A stretch of 52,908 bases of DNA, taken from positions 1 to 52,908 of the forward strand of contig NZ_JAMJWE010000023.1 in assembly GCF_023554105.1 (NCBI RefSeq), written 5' to 3'. Below the pieces are notes generated by a model. That model was not told the origin of the DNA and searched no databases. It worked only from the letters and a program-made list of their open reading frames with translations. Shown one piece after another: positions 42,765 through 51,861 of the stretch. Both the position numbers and the translations under genes were made by a program. The number at the start of each line of letters is the position of its first letter. Position 1 is the stretch's first letter. The stretch is from Brucella sp. 21LCYQ03 (GTDB taxonomy: Bacteria; Pseudomonadota; Alphaproteobacteria; Rhizobiales; Rhizobiaceae).

Positions 42765-43559
42765 ATGATGCGTATCATTCAATTGGCACTGGCTACATCC
42801 ACAATTCTTGGCGTTTCGATTATTCATGGCGTTGCAGCACCTGCCATTGGTCTTATTGGTGACAAGACACTTGTGGTGTTTGACACAGACGACGGCAAGG
42901 TTACCAAAACAATGGAGGTTACGGGCGCAGACAAGCTGGTCGGCATTGATTTTCGACCCGCCGATAAGACCGTTGTTGGCGTTACCGAGGATCAGCGTAT
43001 TGTCTCAATCAATCCTGAAACCGGAGCCATTACAGAGATTTCCAAAATGAACGAGATGCTCCCGCTTATGGAAGGGCAGGCTGTTGTGGTTGATTTTAAC
43101 CCAATGGCAGATCGCCTTCGCTTCATGACCGGGACCACCAATCATCGTGTTCACCCCGATACAGGTGAAGTAACCGTTGATGGTAAGCTGGCCTTTGAAA
43201 AGGGCGATACGGGGGAGGCCGCTGGCTCTAAGATTGTCGCTGCCGCTTATACCAATTCCATTGGTAAACCTGAGAAGACCGCCATGTTCAATATTGATGC
43301 GGGTGCAAAAACACTTGTGCAGCAAACCAAACCAAATGATGGCACTCTTAAGACGATTGGTAAGCTTGAGATCGAAGGCAGCCCAGAAACTTATGCCTTC
43401 GATATTCATGCAATGGAAGAAGGCAAGAACGTAGCTTATCTTGTTGCAGATAACACGATTTACACCGTCAATCTTGAAACCGGCGCTGCCACAAAGGTGG
43501 GTACTATTGAGAAGACCGATAGCAATGTGCGCGGCTTAGCAGTGATGCCAGCCTCGTAA
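42765..43559 (+). CDS. Secreted DUF4394 protein
   Basis: About 264 residues. The start at 42765 or 42768 is chosen for AAAGGAG just upstream; the open frame upstream to 42642 lacks a site and would hide the signal peptide. The signal peptide is MRIIQLALATSTILGVSIIHGVAA. The mature protein is a beta-propeller-like DUF4394 domain with VGIDFRPADKTVVGVT, VDFNPMADRLRFMTGTTNHRVHPDTGEV and NVRGLAVMP. Members are often encoded next to ECF sigma/anti-sigma pairs; the function is unknown. It is probably a periplasmic target of the divergent sigma factor. Confidence 0.85.
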   Translation: MMRIIQLALATSTILGVSIIHGVAAPAIGLIGDKTLVVFDTDDGKVTKTMEVTGADKLVGIDFRPADKTVVGVTEDQRIVSINPETGAITEISKMNEMLPLMEGQAVVVDFNPMADRLRFMTGTTNHRVHPDTGEVTVDGKLAFEKGDTGEAAGSKIVAAAYTNSIGKPEKTAMFNIDAGAKTLVQQTKPNDGTLKTIGKLEIEGSPETYAFDIHAMEEGKNVAYLVADNTIYTVNLETGAATKVGTIEKTDSNVRGLAVMPAS

Positions 43560-43570
43560 TTTGCGATTAG

Positions 43571-43591
43571 GGGCCGGTTTAAAACCGGCCC
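43571..43591. terminator. Bidirectional terminator between convergent genes
   Basis: GGGCCGGTT (43571-43579) and AACCGGCCC (43583-43591) form a perfect 9-bp stem with a 3-base loop, followed by TTATTT on the plus strand. It separates the DUF4394 and alpha/beta hydrolase genes. Confidence 0.8.
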
Positions 43592-43596
43592 TTATT

Positions 43597-44520
43597 TCAG
43601 CTTCTTGCGTTATCCAAAATTTGACGTTCTGTTTGGTTTGCAATCAAGCTTAAATCTGTATTTGCACCCGCAAATCTCTCTATGGCCGCAATCACAAGAT
43701 CCCGTGCCACATAATCGGATTTATGTCCCATGCCTTTGATCACAATCAGCGCGGATTGCTTAACGTCTTTAGACAGTTGTTTTGCGTGAACCTCTGGCGA
43801 TACTATATCATCTGTGTCGCCGGTTATAATGAGTGTTGGCGCAACGATCTGCTTATAGTTTTTATGCGTTTTTTCCGCCCATCCGCAAAGTGCCGCCAAC
43901 TCCTGCGCATTGCGACGGAAGGCGCGTGGACGCAAGGCCTGCCACGCTTTTGTGCGCTTGGTGTAATCTGCGGGATATGTATCGGGTGCGAAAACGGATT
44001 TCATTGCGGTTTTAAGGCTGAGTAAACCCAACGTCGGCACGACAATCAAGCTGAACAACCTGCCGAGTACAGGCAGTTTGGCTATATCATTATACCAAGC
44101 AATTCCGCCAACCCATGGATAGACGGCGGGGGAGAGCAAAATCAGGCCGGATACGTGTTCTGGATGACGCAAAGCCATAGCGGCTGCGACTGCTCCCCCA
44201 TAGGAATGGCCGATAATTGTTGCATGTTCTATGCCGCGTTTTTGCATCAGTTTTGCAATCGCGTCGGCTTGAGCGTCAGGGAGAATGTTTTCAGGTGGCC
44301 CGAAATCTGACTGCCCGTGTCCTGGTCTGTCAACGAACAGCATATCTATATCTGCGGGGTGCTTACTTTTGAATGAGTAAAGCGGATCGAGCAGGCTGGT
44401 ACTGGCACCATGGATGAAAACTACTGCACCTTTGCGCGTGCCTGAACGAGAGGATAGGAGAAGGCTGTTGAGCCGGTAGCCACCTATATCAATCAGAACG
44501 GCGTTTACCGAATTGTCCAT
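43597..44520 (-). CDS. Alpha/beta-fold hydrolase
   Basis: A 307-residue alpha/beta hydrolase. It has the oxyanion segment VFIHGAST, the VDRPGHGQSDFG loop, nucleophile elbow GHSYGG (Ser), acid in IITGDTDDIVSPE (Asp) and catalytic His in KGMGHKSDYV. The N-terminus lacks a clear signal peptide. The family includes esterases, lactonases and haloperoxidase-like enzymes, and the substrate cannot be inferred. It stands alone between a terminator and the iron locus. Confidence 0.85.
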   Translation of the reverse strand: MDNSVNAVLIDIGGYRLNSLLLSSRSGTRKGAVVFIHGASTSLLDPLYSFKSKHPADIDMLFVDRPGHGQSDFGPPENILPDAQADAIAKLMQKRGIEHATIIGHSYGGAVAAAMALRHPEHVSGLILLSPAVYPWVGGIAWYNDIAKLPVLGRLFSLIVVPTLGLLSLKTAMKSVFAPDTYPADYTKRTKAWQALRPRAFRRNAQELAALCGWAEKTHKNYKQIVAPTLIITGDTDDIVSPEVHAKQLSKDVKQSALIVIKGMGHKSDYVARDLVIAAIERFAGANTDLSLIANQTERQILDNARS

Positions 44521-44738
44521 TATTGATCCCCAAAAGGAAGAGGCTGCCGACCAATTCAGTTTGGAGGGAGCGATTATGCCATATGCAATGGCTTTAGAAC
44601 GCTAATAGCGTGATAAAAAGCAACTAAATAATGGTATGGATCAGTTCGCAAATTTGTGAAGATACGCTGGCTCTCGGAGCTTGATCCGATCTTCATTCAC
44701 GGAGGATCGATGAGATTCTGCTTGAAGTAGAAATGTTA

Positions 44739-44771
44739 GAGCGCCGATCTGATTCAATCAGATCGGCGCTC
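44739..44771 (-). terminator. Terminator hairpin of the TonB receptor gene
   Basis: GAGCGCCGATCTGA (44739-44752) pairs perfectly with TCAGATCGGCGCTC (44758-44771). On the minus strand it lies 25 bases past the receptor stop and is followed by TAACATTTCT. Its stem repeats the hairpin at 2060-2094, 42 kb away. Confidence 0.75.
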
Positions 44772-44796
44772 CAAAAGCTACCATGTCCTGCTTTGT

Positions 44797-47319
44797 TTAG
44801 AACTTGCGGCTGAAAGAGACTTTCAGGTTGCGTCCCGGCATAGCCGAAATTCCGTCGCTCAGATAAGGCTCGTAATTTTTGTCGAAGACGTTTTCCAGAG
44901 CCAGTCGTAATTCAGAATCCTTCATGAAGCCCTGTGTTGGCGTCCAGTTAAAGAATAAATCATGCACGGAATAACCTGGTGCCTTCGGCCGATTGTAGCT
45001 CAGGTCTCCCTCGACATGGGAGGTTCTGTCTTGCTTGTCGACAAAGGTGCCGGTCCAGCCAAAATTAATATCCTGATCGGGCAACTTATAACCCAGTGTT
45101 GTGACCAGCGTTGTTGGCATGATATCGTTAATATAGCTGTCTGGACCCTTGATATTGTTGAGTGTGCCTTCGCGTCGGCCAATCATGTAGGTCAGGCCGA
45201 CATCTGCAAACATGAAGTTGTTTTCATAATGGGCTTCAAGTTCAATGCCTCGTGTATAGTAGGATGGCATGTTCCAGTAGAACGGCGCTTCACCTTCCTT
45301 CAAGTTCGCATTGTTTTTGCTACCCACGCGCCGCCCAACCGGGTTGGAAACATGGTTGTTGAAGAAAGACCCGCGCACCATCAGCATATCACCATCGGTA
45401 AACAAGCTATTGATCGCCGTATCTGCACCAATATTGATCGTGTTGTTGCGCTCAACGTTCAGATCCCGGCTTGTGCCGGATGTCTTGGTCTGAATGCTCT
45501 GTGTTGAATAGATTTCATCAATGTTGGGCGCGCGCATGGCATAGGCCCAATCGGCAAACAGACGCGTTGCTGGCGTGATCTGGTATGATGCGCTTACGCC
45601 CGGGGTGAAGCCATGATGCGAGGTGGCCGAATAATCGTGACCGGCGGCAGGGTTATTATAACGTGGGGCTGCATTCGGAACGCCTTCTGAGCGCACATAG
45701 TCATACCGAACGCCGGGTGTGATAATCAGTTTGTCGGTGATTGTAATCTTATCGCGCACAAAGAACGACGTCACATCCTGTTTGCCGGCAGGCATGATCC
45801 ACGGTGCATAATAACCGTAATTATATTGCGCCTGCTTTTCATTGGCCTTATCGAACATCGTTACATCACGAACGTGATGGTTATACTGCACACCATAATT
45901 CAGGCTGTGGTCGATTCCGCCCAACTCGAAATTCGAGGTGTTTTCAGCCTCGATATGAAAGTCTGAATATTTGGCATCGTTTTCGGTGCCGCCGAGTGAT
46001 GCAGTGCCATTGACGCCGGGAAAGCGCTCGGCATGCATGTCGGTCGATGAATAGCTTGCCATAATGCGCGTATTCACCAGATCGCTGTCGCCGTCATAGG
46101 TATGTTCGACAACGGAGGTGAAATCTTTGAGTTCACGCCAAGCGAGGAGCCTTTGGATCGCTGCCTTGTACGCAGGTGTACCGGGCACCAAAGCATTGCT
46201 GCTTGGCTCAAACTGACCGCGAATGGCGGCGAGCGGACCCCAGTTTGCGCTTTCTCCATAAAGAACAGAGGCTTTTACCGCATGACCACCGTATTCGCCG
46301 CTGAGCTTGCCGGAAAAGGACGTCAGTTCGGAGCTGGAATAGTTGTAAACATCACCACCGCCGATACGCATATTGTCGCCCTTGCGCCATGTCAGGCTTG
46401 CAAGACCATCAAAATTGATGCCGGTGCCGAGATTGGAACGGCCATAAACGGCGCCGGTTTCTAGAAACTGCTTGTTTGCAGTCTGATAACCGGTCTTGCC
46501 CCAAGCGCCCCAGTTTTCACCATCACGCAACATGTCAGCCGCGTCTTTGCTCTCAAGCTTGATCGTGCCGCCGAAACCGCCATTGCCGTAACGCACGGTG
46601 GTCGCGCCCTTTTCGATTTCAATGCGCTTGAGAAGCTCAGGTTCCACAAAAATTGTGCCCTGATCATATTTTTCAAAGTTTTTCGGAGCGCCATCAAGCA
46701 AAATGCGAACGTCAGTTTGGCGTGAAAATCCGCGGATTGCGATTGACTGGCCTTCCGTGCGCACACCGCCAAGCATCGAAACGCCCGGTGTTCTCTTCAC
46801 AAGTTCTGGAATGGTTGAGGCCTGCGCCTGTTCGAGCTGTTCGGTTGTGATCTGTGATATACGCGGATCAAGCTCGGAAAAATTTACGCCAGTAATGTGG
46901 GAGATGTTGATTGTATCAAGCTGCAGGCTACCATCGGTTAAGGGGACAATTGCATTATTCGCAGAAGTTTCGCGCTCCAGTCGAACAGTTTTGCTGCCAG
47001 TGAAACGGTATTGGATGTCGGTATTGCGCAGCAAAGTGGAAAGCGCTTCCACTGGCGTCATCGTTCCATTAACGCCTGATGTATTCAGGCCGCTGGTAAC
47101 GGAAGCATCAAATGCGATTTGCAATCCTGTCTGAACAGCAAGGCGATTGAGGCCGGTTGAAAGTGCACCTGCTGGAACGTTGACTGCAACAGCCTGCGTT
47201 GTTGCTTGCGCCATGGCGGGCGCGCTCAGAAGTGGTGTCAGAACTGTACTGCTCAGAAGAACCGAGGCAAAAGCAGTGCGTGCGCAGGCAATGAGAATGC
47301 GCGAGGAGGGGCTTTTCAT
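44797..47319 (-). CDS. TonB-dependent outer-membrane receptor with STN signalling domain (heme/siderophore)
   Basis: About 840 residues. The start at 47319 (MKSPSSR) gives a proper signal peptide ending SAPAMA; the frame is open to a TTG at 47400. An STN domain (about residues 45-100: FNVPAGALSTGLNRLAVQTGLQI-like) follows, for contact with FecR-type anti-sigma factors. The plug has SIAIRGFSRQTDVRILLDGAPKNF and IEIEKGATTVRYGNGGFGGTIKL, and the 22-strand barrel ends GRNLKVSFSRKF. WAYAMRAPNIDEIYST is a FRAP-like box of hemoglobin/heme receptors, but the His usually found between FRAP and NPNL is not evident. By synteny it resembles HurIR-BhuR of Bordetella; heme is the favoured ligand, a siderophore is possible. 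Confidence 0.85.
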   Translation of the reverse strand: MKSPSSRILIACARTAFASVLLSSTVLTPLLSAPAMAQATTQAVAVNVPAGALSTGLNRLAVQTGLQIAFDASVTSGLNTSGVNGTMTPVEALSTLLRNTDIQYRFTGSKTVRLERETSANNAIVPLTDGSLQLDTINISHITGVNFSELDPRISQITTEQLEQAQASTIPELVKRTPGVSMLGGVRTEGQSIAIRGFSRQTDVRILLDGAPKNFEKYDQGTIFVEPELLKRIEIEKGATTVRYGNGGFGGTIKLESKDAADMLRDGENWGAWGKTGYQTANKQFLETGAVYGRSNLGTGINFDGLASLTWRKGDNMRIGGGDVYNYSSSELTSFSGKLSGEYGGHAVKASVLYGESANWGPLAAIRGQFEPSSNALVPGTPAYKAAIQRLLAWRELKDFTSVVEHTYDGDSDLVNTRIMASYSSTDMHAERFPGVNGTASLGGTENDAKYSDFHIEAENTSNFELGGIDHSLNYGVQYNHHVRDVTMFDKANEKQAQYNYGYYAPWIMPAGKQDVTSFFVRDKITITDKLIITPGVRYDYVRSEGVPNAAPRYNNPAAGHDYSATSHHGFTPGVSASYQITPATRLFADWAYAMRAPNIDEIYSTQSIQTKTSGTSRDLNVERNNTINIGADTAINSLFTDGDMLMVRGSFFNNHVSNPVGRRVGSKNNANLKEGEAPFYWNMPSYYTRGIELEAHYENNFMFADVGLTYMIGRREGTLNNIKGPDSYINDIMPTTLVTTLGYKLPDQDINFGWTGTFVDKQDRTSHVEGDLSYNRPKAPGYSVHDLFFNWTPTQGFMKDSELRLALENVFDKNYEPYLSDGISAMPGRNLKVSFSRKF

Positions 47320-47445
47320 GTCGTATCCAGTCTCAACGTTCAAGGCGTCGAAAATTTCGGTGTTGCAGCATTTGCGCGTGTTGTGCGCATTGCCTTTCAA
47401 AAACTGGACGAATGAAACGCGTTGTGTGGGACATTCTTCTGAAAA

Positions 47446-48429
47446 TTAATTATGAAGAACTGTAAGCAGCGTACCCACACGAACCGCTTTCAGATCAAAT
47501 GCCTTGATAAAATCATCAAGCGCTGTTGACGGCGCAGACAGATCAAATGTGCCGGATATTCGCCGTCCAGCCAATTCACTATCCGCAATCATAACCCGAC
47601 CGGGGAGATGGCGCGCAATATCTTCGATCACATATCCAAGCGGCTGATCTTCAAAGATAAGCCGTCCGTTGCGCCACGATGCGGCGAGTCCCGGATCGAC
47701 TATGTTAACATCTCCAATGCCGCTGGCACTGTCGTAGAACACGCTGTGTCCCTGCTCCAGACGCAGGCTCTCCTGAGAGCTGATGGAGCTCTTCGTGGCG
47801 CGGGTCCGAACTTCAACAGCATGTTCGGTTACGACGACATCGGCACCCTGATCTTGTAGTTTTATATCAAACTGCGTGCCGAGAGCTGTTACTTCGCCAT
47901 TGGCGGCGATAACGGTGAACGGGCGCTGCTTGTCGGGCGCAACAGTGAAATAGGCTTCGCCACGCAGGAGATAAACCCGCCTTCTTTCCTCTGTAATGTC
48001 AAAAGAAATTGCCGAGCTTGAGTTGAGCTGAACAGTAGAGCCATCAGAGAGTTTGACAAGCGGCATTTCGCGACTTGCCGACATGGCGTCTGCACGCAGG
48101 CGCATGGGGCCGTCAAGCGCAATAAACCCGCCCGCGATCCCTATAAACAGGATCATTGATGTGACGGCAGCCCTGACGGGAAGGCGCGGTCTTCTGGCCG
48201 CTGTTTTCGCAAAGTCCGTATCCTGAAGCAGCAGAAAGCGTGTATCGCTGAAAACGCGTGATGCTTTTGCGAAAGCCGCTTCGTGGCGGCTATCTTTTGC
48301 GCGCCAGACTGCACATGCTTCGACCCGCGCGATATCTTTGGGCGATTCCTGAAGCTGCATCAGCCAATCGACGGCCTGTTCCCTAATGTGGTGTTCGGCC
48401 TTGTCTGTCTTGTTCGCCGATACGCGCAT
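47446..48429 (-). CDS. FecR-family anti-sigma/signal-transducing protein
   Basis: A 327-residue inner-membrane regulator. The N-terminal DUF4880-like part (QAVDWLMQLQESPKDIARVEACAVWRAKDSRHEAAFAKA) has the conserved W..W..H layout, and a transmembrane helix lies at about residues 86-108 (AAVTSMILFIGIAGGFIAL). The periplasmic FecR domain has KLSDGSTVQLNSSSAISFDITEERRRVYLLRGEAYFTVA, and a C-terminal secretin/STN-like domain is present (PLGYVIEDIARHLPGRVMIAD). It relays occupancy of the TonB receptor to the FecI-like sigma factor. Its ATG overlaps the sigma gene stop (TAATG). Confidence 0.9.
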   Translation of the reverse strand: MRVSANKTDKAEHHIREQAVDWLMQLQESPKDIARVEACAVWRAKDSRHEAAFAKASRVFSDTRFLLLQDTDFAKTAARRPRLPVRAAVTSMILFIGIAGGFIALDGPMRLRADAMSASREMPLVKLSDGSTVQLNSSSAISFDITEERRRVYLLRGEAYFTVAPDKQRPFTVIAANGEVTALGTQFDIKLQDQGADVVVTEHAVEVRTRATKSSISSQESLRLEQGHSVFYDSASGIGDVNIVDPGLAASWRNGRLIFEDQPLGYVIEDIARHLPGRVMIADSELAGRRISGTFDLSAPSTALDDFIKAFDLKAVRVGTLLTVLHN

Positions 48430-48998
48430 TATGACTGCTCCAGTTCATCAAGCCTGTAAAGGCAGTGAATGAGCGCCTTACGAAGATGCCTATCTACCAT
48501 GTTGCGGGTAATTCCAAAGCGAACGGCAATTTCATCGGGGGGCAGATTTCCAATGCGGTGCGCAATGAAGATGCGGCGCTGACGATACGGAAGCTCCATG
48601 ATCGCATTGCGCAGGCAATTGAGGCGCTGCGGCATATCCAGAGCAATGTCGGGATCAGTATCCGCGCTGATGATATTGGCCGCTTCTTCTGCTGTGCCTG
48701 AAAAGAGTCTGGCTTCCAATTGCTCGCGACGAAACCGGTCGAGGCCAAGATTGATCGCCGCACGCGTCAGAAATGCGCGAAGGGAAGATTTTCCTTCAAG
48801 ATCGGTCTTGCGATCTTTCAGCCTCACATAAAGGTCATGAACAATCTCATTGGCATTTGAAGATACGTGTCCGCGCCGACGAACTGCGCGACACAATTCA
48901 TCGTAATAATCTGTAATGGCCAAATCAACGTCTGCAATCTCTTGCAGCGGAAAAGCCGACGGCAGGCTGGATTTCTCAGATTGGTTCAAGGCGGGCAC
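48429..48998 (-). CDS. FecI-like ECF sigma factor
   Basis: A 189-residue iron-starvation-type ECF sigma factor. Region 2 includes YYDELCRAVRRRGHVSSNANEIVHDLYVRLKDR and SSLRAFLTRAAINLGLDRFRREQ. Region 4 is LPYRQRRIFIAHRIGNLPPDEIAVRFGITRNMVDRHLRKALIHC. It is the first gene of the fecI-fecR-receptor set and is probably released by the receptor/FecR relay to transcribe the receptor gene. Confidence 0.9.
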   Translation of the reverse strand: MPALNQSEKSSLPSAFPLQEIADVDLAITDYYDELCRAVRRRGHVSSNANEIVHDLYVRLKDRKTDLEGKSSLRAFLTRAAINLGLDRFRREQLEARLFSGTAEEAANIISADTDPDIALDMPQRLNCLRNAIMELPYRQRRIFIAHRIGNLPPDEIAVRFGITRNMVDRHLRKALIHCLYRLDELEQS

Positions 48999-49299
48999 CG
49001 GATTCGTGTGGCGGCACTATAATGATCTGCTTATTCAAACGCAATAATATATGAGCAATATACTCATCTTATGTGCTGCGTTGTTGCTGGCTTGCACTGC
49101 GGCGTTTTCGTGGTGGAAAATTTACAGACTCATAGTGAGCGTTATAGGATTCACTCAATTTTACTCTTGTAATTTGGATTATACATATGTATTCAGAATG
49201 AGAGTTCGCTATCGGGCCGGAGGCAGAGGAGCCTTCCCGGGTGATCTTTCAAGCAGTCAGACGGGAGGAAGTTTCGTCTGATTTCCAAGGGAGGAATTT
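48999..49299. promoter_or_regulatory. Divergent intergenic region and structured leader of the ABC operon
   Basis: This 301-bp gap lies between the FecI-like gene and the sugar ABC operon. No gene is supported. It should hold an iron-responsive promoter for the minus side, but no clear Fur or Irr site was identified. On the plus side, TCAGACG (49257-49263) pairs with CGTCTGA (49275-49281) just before the ribosome-binding site AAGGGAGG. A GC-rich stretch at 49215-49242 can also fold. Confidence 0.4.
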
Positions 49300-50244
49300 A
49301 TGAAGAAGCTTGCTTTGCTGGCGGCTGTTGCTGCCTTTTCGTTGCCTGTTTCCGTTATGGCGCAGGATGCACCAGGCACTGTCAAAAAAGACAGCTATCG
49401 CTTTGTCATCGTGCCAAAGGTCGTGCACCCTTGGTTTGACAAGGTGAATGAAGGCGCGCAGCAGGCTGCGGCTGCCTTGAAAGCGCAGACTGGCGCTAAT
49501 GTTGAAATCGTCTACTCAGCACCACAGAGCGCAGACGTTGTTCAGCAGAACCAGATCATCGACAGCGCGCTTGCAACGCGCCCGGATGGTCTCGCACTCG
49601 ATCTGCTTGATCCATCGGGCAATCGCGCATCGCTGGAAGAAGCACAGAACCAGAAAGTTCCGCTGGTCCTGTTCGACTCCGTGCCGCCTGAAGGCATGAG
49701 CATCACCCATATCGGTTCAGATTTCTGCGAGCAGGCCAAGATTGCTGCCCGTCGTCTGGTCGAAGTGCTGGGTGGTGAAGGCGAAGTCGCGATCATGATG
49801 GGTGTGCCAACTGCGCCAAACCATTCGATCCGCGCTGATTGCCATCGCGAAGTGTTCAAAGAACATCCGGGCATCAAGGTCGTTGCTGAAGGCATCGACA
49901 ATGACAGCATCGAAATCGCGCAGCAGCAGGCAGCGGCCATCATGCAGGCCAACCCGAACCTGAAGGGCTGGGTTGCGTCGGATGCGGCTGGCCCGATCGG
50001 TATCGGTCAGGCAATCGTTGAAGCTGGCAAGCAGGGCAAAGTCACGCTGGTTGGCCTCGATAATCTGCCAGAAATGCTCGACATGATCCGCAATGGTGTT
50101 GCTGACAGCTCGTCCGCATCGCAGCCTGAACTTCAGGGTTACTGGTCGGTGATGACGCTGTGGGCACAGGCAACCGGCGCTCCCGTTCCTGGCTATATCG
50201 ACACCGGCAATGCATTCCTTACCAAGGAAAACGTAGGCAACTAA
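49300..50244 (+). CDS. Sugar-type ABC transporter periplasmic binding protein
   Basis: A 314-residue Peripla_BP_4 protein. A signal peptide ends PVSVMA before QDAPG. Typical ribose/polyol-binding features include FVIVPKVVHPWFDKVNEGAQQAA, DVVQQNQIIDSALATRPDGLALDLLDP, VLFDSVPPEGMSITHIGSDF, VAIMMGVPTAPNHSIRADCHREVF and VGLDNLPEMLDMIRNGVADSS. The ATG has AAGGGAGG upstream. It heads an SBP-ATPase-permease operon that runs into a DhaK-like kinase gene, suggesting a short-chain polyol or ketose (C3-C4) as substrate; this is inference. Confidence 0.9.
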   Translation: MKKLALLAAVAAFSLPVSVMAQDAPGTVKKDSYRFVIVPKVVHPWFDKVNEGAQQAAAALKAQTGANVEIVYSAPQSADVVQQNQIIDSALATRPDGLALDLLDPSGNRASLEEAQNQKVPLVLFDSVPPEGMSITHIGSDFCEQAKIAARRLVEVLGGEGEVAIMMGVPTAPNHSIRADCHREVFKEHPGIKVVAEGIDNDSIEIAQQQAAAIMQANPNLKGWVASDAAGPIGIGQAIVEAGKQGKVTLVGLDNLPEMLDMIRNGVADSSSASQPELQGYWSVMTLWAQATGAPVPGYIDTGNAFLTKENVGN

Positions 50245-50264
50245 TCCGTTCTGGTCTTGTTGCA

Positions 50265-50288
50265 GGGGCACGGGTTCTCCCGTGCTCC
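50265..50288 (+). terminator. Attenuator-like hairpin after the binding-protein gene
   Basis: GGGGCACGGG (50265-50274), loop TTCT and CCCGTGCTCC (50279-50288) form a 10-bp stem with one G-U pair, followed by ATTCTTTCCTGT. It is 21 bases past the stop and 73 bases before the ATPase start. Confidence 0.6.
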
Positions 50289-50361
50289 ATTCTTTCCTGT
50301 CCTATCGACTTTGACCGGCAACTCGTCGGACAAGCAGCGATAGTTTTCCAAGGTGTCCATC

Positions 50362-51861
50362 ATGGCTTATCTTGAAACAAGCGGATTAGGCCGGGACTTT
50401 CCGGGCGTAACCGCGCTGGATGGTGTTGACCTGAAAATCGAGCTGGGTCGCACACATATTCTTGCTGGCGAAAACGGCGCCGGCAAATCAACACTCGTAA
50501 AAATTCTGACCGGAACCGATAGCGCTTCGCGCGGTCAGGTGCTGATCGATGGCCGCGATCCCGTTGCTGATGCAGCACTTTACAAAAACGTCGCCTATGT
50601 TCCGCAGGAACTGACGCTCTTCCCGCAGATGAGCGTTGCGGAAAATCTGTTCATGCCGTTCAACAGAACTGGCCATGGCGGCTTTACCGTCAACCGCAAG
50701 GTTCTGCTGGAAGAGGCAAACTCCTATCTCGACCGTTTCGGTATTGAGGCGCAGCCGGATGATCTGGTTGCCAATATTTCTGTGTCCGATCAACAGCTTT
50801 TGCAGATTGCGCGTGCCTGCACCAATGAGCAGATGAAGGTGCTGATCCTTGATGAGCCGACCTCGTCGCTGACGCGTGTTGAAGTCGAGCGCGTCTTCAA
50901 GGTTATTCGTGGTCTTCTCGATCGCGATCACGCGATTGTCTTCATCAGCCACAAGATGGAAGAAGTCTTCCAGATTGGCGATGATTATACCGTTCTGCGC
51001 AATGGCACGAAGATCGAAAGCGGCCATATCAAAGACATCACCGAAACTGATCTGATCCGCGCCATGTCTGGCCGCGATCTTTCCTTTGATGAGCATTTCC
51101 GTCCGTCAAAGCCTACCACTGAAACAATCATGGAAGTACGCGGACTGTCCGGTTCGCGTTTTGAAGACATCAGCTTTGATCTGCGCAAAGGCGAGATTCT
51201 GGGCTTTGCCGGTCTGGTTGGCGCTGGACGCTCCGAAGTGATGCAGACGATCTTCGGTTTTCTGAAAGCCAAATCGGGCCAGGTGAAGGTGGAAGGCGAA
51301 AGCTGGGCACTCAATGATACCTCGCGTTCAGTTTCCGGCGGTATGCTTTATCTCTCGGAAGAGCGCAAACATCACGGCATTCTGCCGCTTCTGTCACTGC
51401 GCGAGAATATCGGCATTTCGGTGCTGTCGCTGACCAGCGGCAAATTGGGTATCTCCGACCGCCGTGAACGCAATATCGTGCAAAAGATCATCGATGATTA
51501 CGGTATCCGCACATCTGGCATGGGCAAGCGCATCTCGCAGCTTTCGGGTGGTAATCAGCAGAAAGCCATCATCGGTCGCGCCATGGCGACGCGCCCGCGC
51601 GTGCTCATTTTTGATGAGCCGACCAAGGGTATCGATATCCGGACCAAGTCCGAGATTTATCGCATCATGAAAAATCTTGCCGAAGAAGGCGTGGGGGTCA
51701 TCCTCGTCTCCTCGGAACTCAACGAACTGCAGAAATGCGCAAGCCGTATCATCACCATGCATAACGGCCATATCACCGGTGAGTTCTCCACCACCGATAC
51801 CAACAATGAAACACTCGTGGGCGCGATCTTTGGAACAGAGGTAAAAGCCGATGCAAACTAA
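50362..51861 (+). CDS. Sugar-type ABC transporter ATP-binding protein (two NBDs)
   Basis: A 499-residue RbsA/MglA-type tandem ATPase. NBD1 has GENGAGKST, ISVSDQQLLQIARA and VLILDEPTSSLT. NBD2 has GLVGAGRSEVM, LSGGNQQKAIIGRAM and VLIFDEPTKGID. Both Walker B glutamates are present, unlike the paralogue at 29970. The start at 50362 (MAYLETSG) follows AAGG by 8 bases; a GTG at 50353 is less likely. It overlaps the permease gene by 11 bases. Confidence 0.92.
   Translation: MAYLETSGLGRDFPGVTALDGVDLKIELGRTHILAGENGAGKSTLVKILTGTDSASRGQVLIDGRDPVADAALYKNVAYVPQELTLFPQMSVAENLFMPFNRTGHGGFTVNRKVLLEEANSYLDRFGIEAQPDDLVANISVSDQQLLQIARACTNEQMKVLILDEPTSSLTRVEVERVFKVIRGLLDRDHAIVFISHKMEEVFQIGDDYTVLRNGTKIESGHIKDITETDLIRAMSGRDLSFDEHFRPSKPTTETIMEVRGLSGSRFEDISFDLRKGEILGFAGLVGAGRSEVMQTIFGFLKAKSGQVKVEGESWALNDTSRSVSGGMLYLSEERKHHGILPLLSLRENIGISVLSLTSGKLGISDRRERNIVQKIIDDYGIRTSGMGKRISQLSGGNQQKAIIGRAMATRPRVLIFDEPTKGIDIRTKSEIYRIMKNLAEEGVGVILVSSELNELQKCASRIITMHNGHITGEFSTTDTNNETLVGAIFGTEVKADAN

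Noticed and set aside
49051..49281. Small frame upstream of the sugar ABC operon with a hydrophobic start
   Set aside because: It has no ribosome-binding site, and its 3' half covers the structured leader of the operon; it more likely reflects untranslated sequence.
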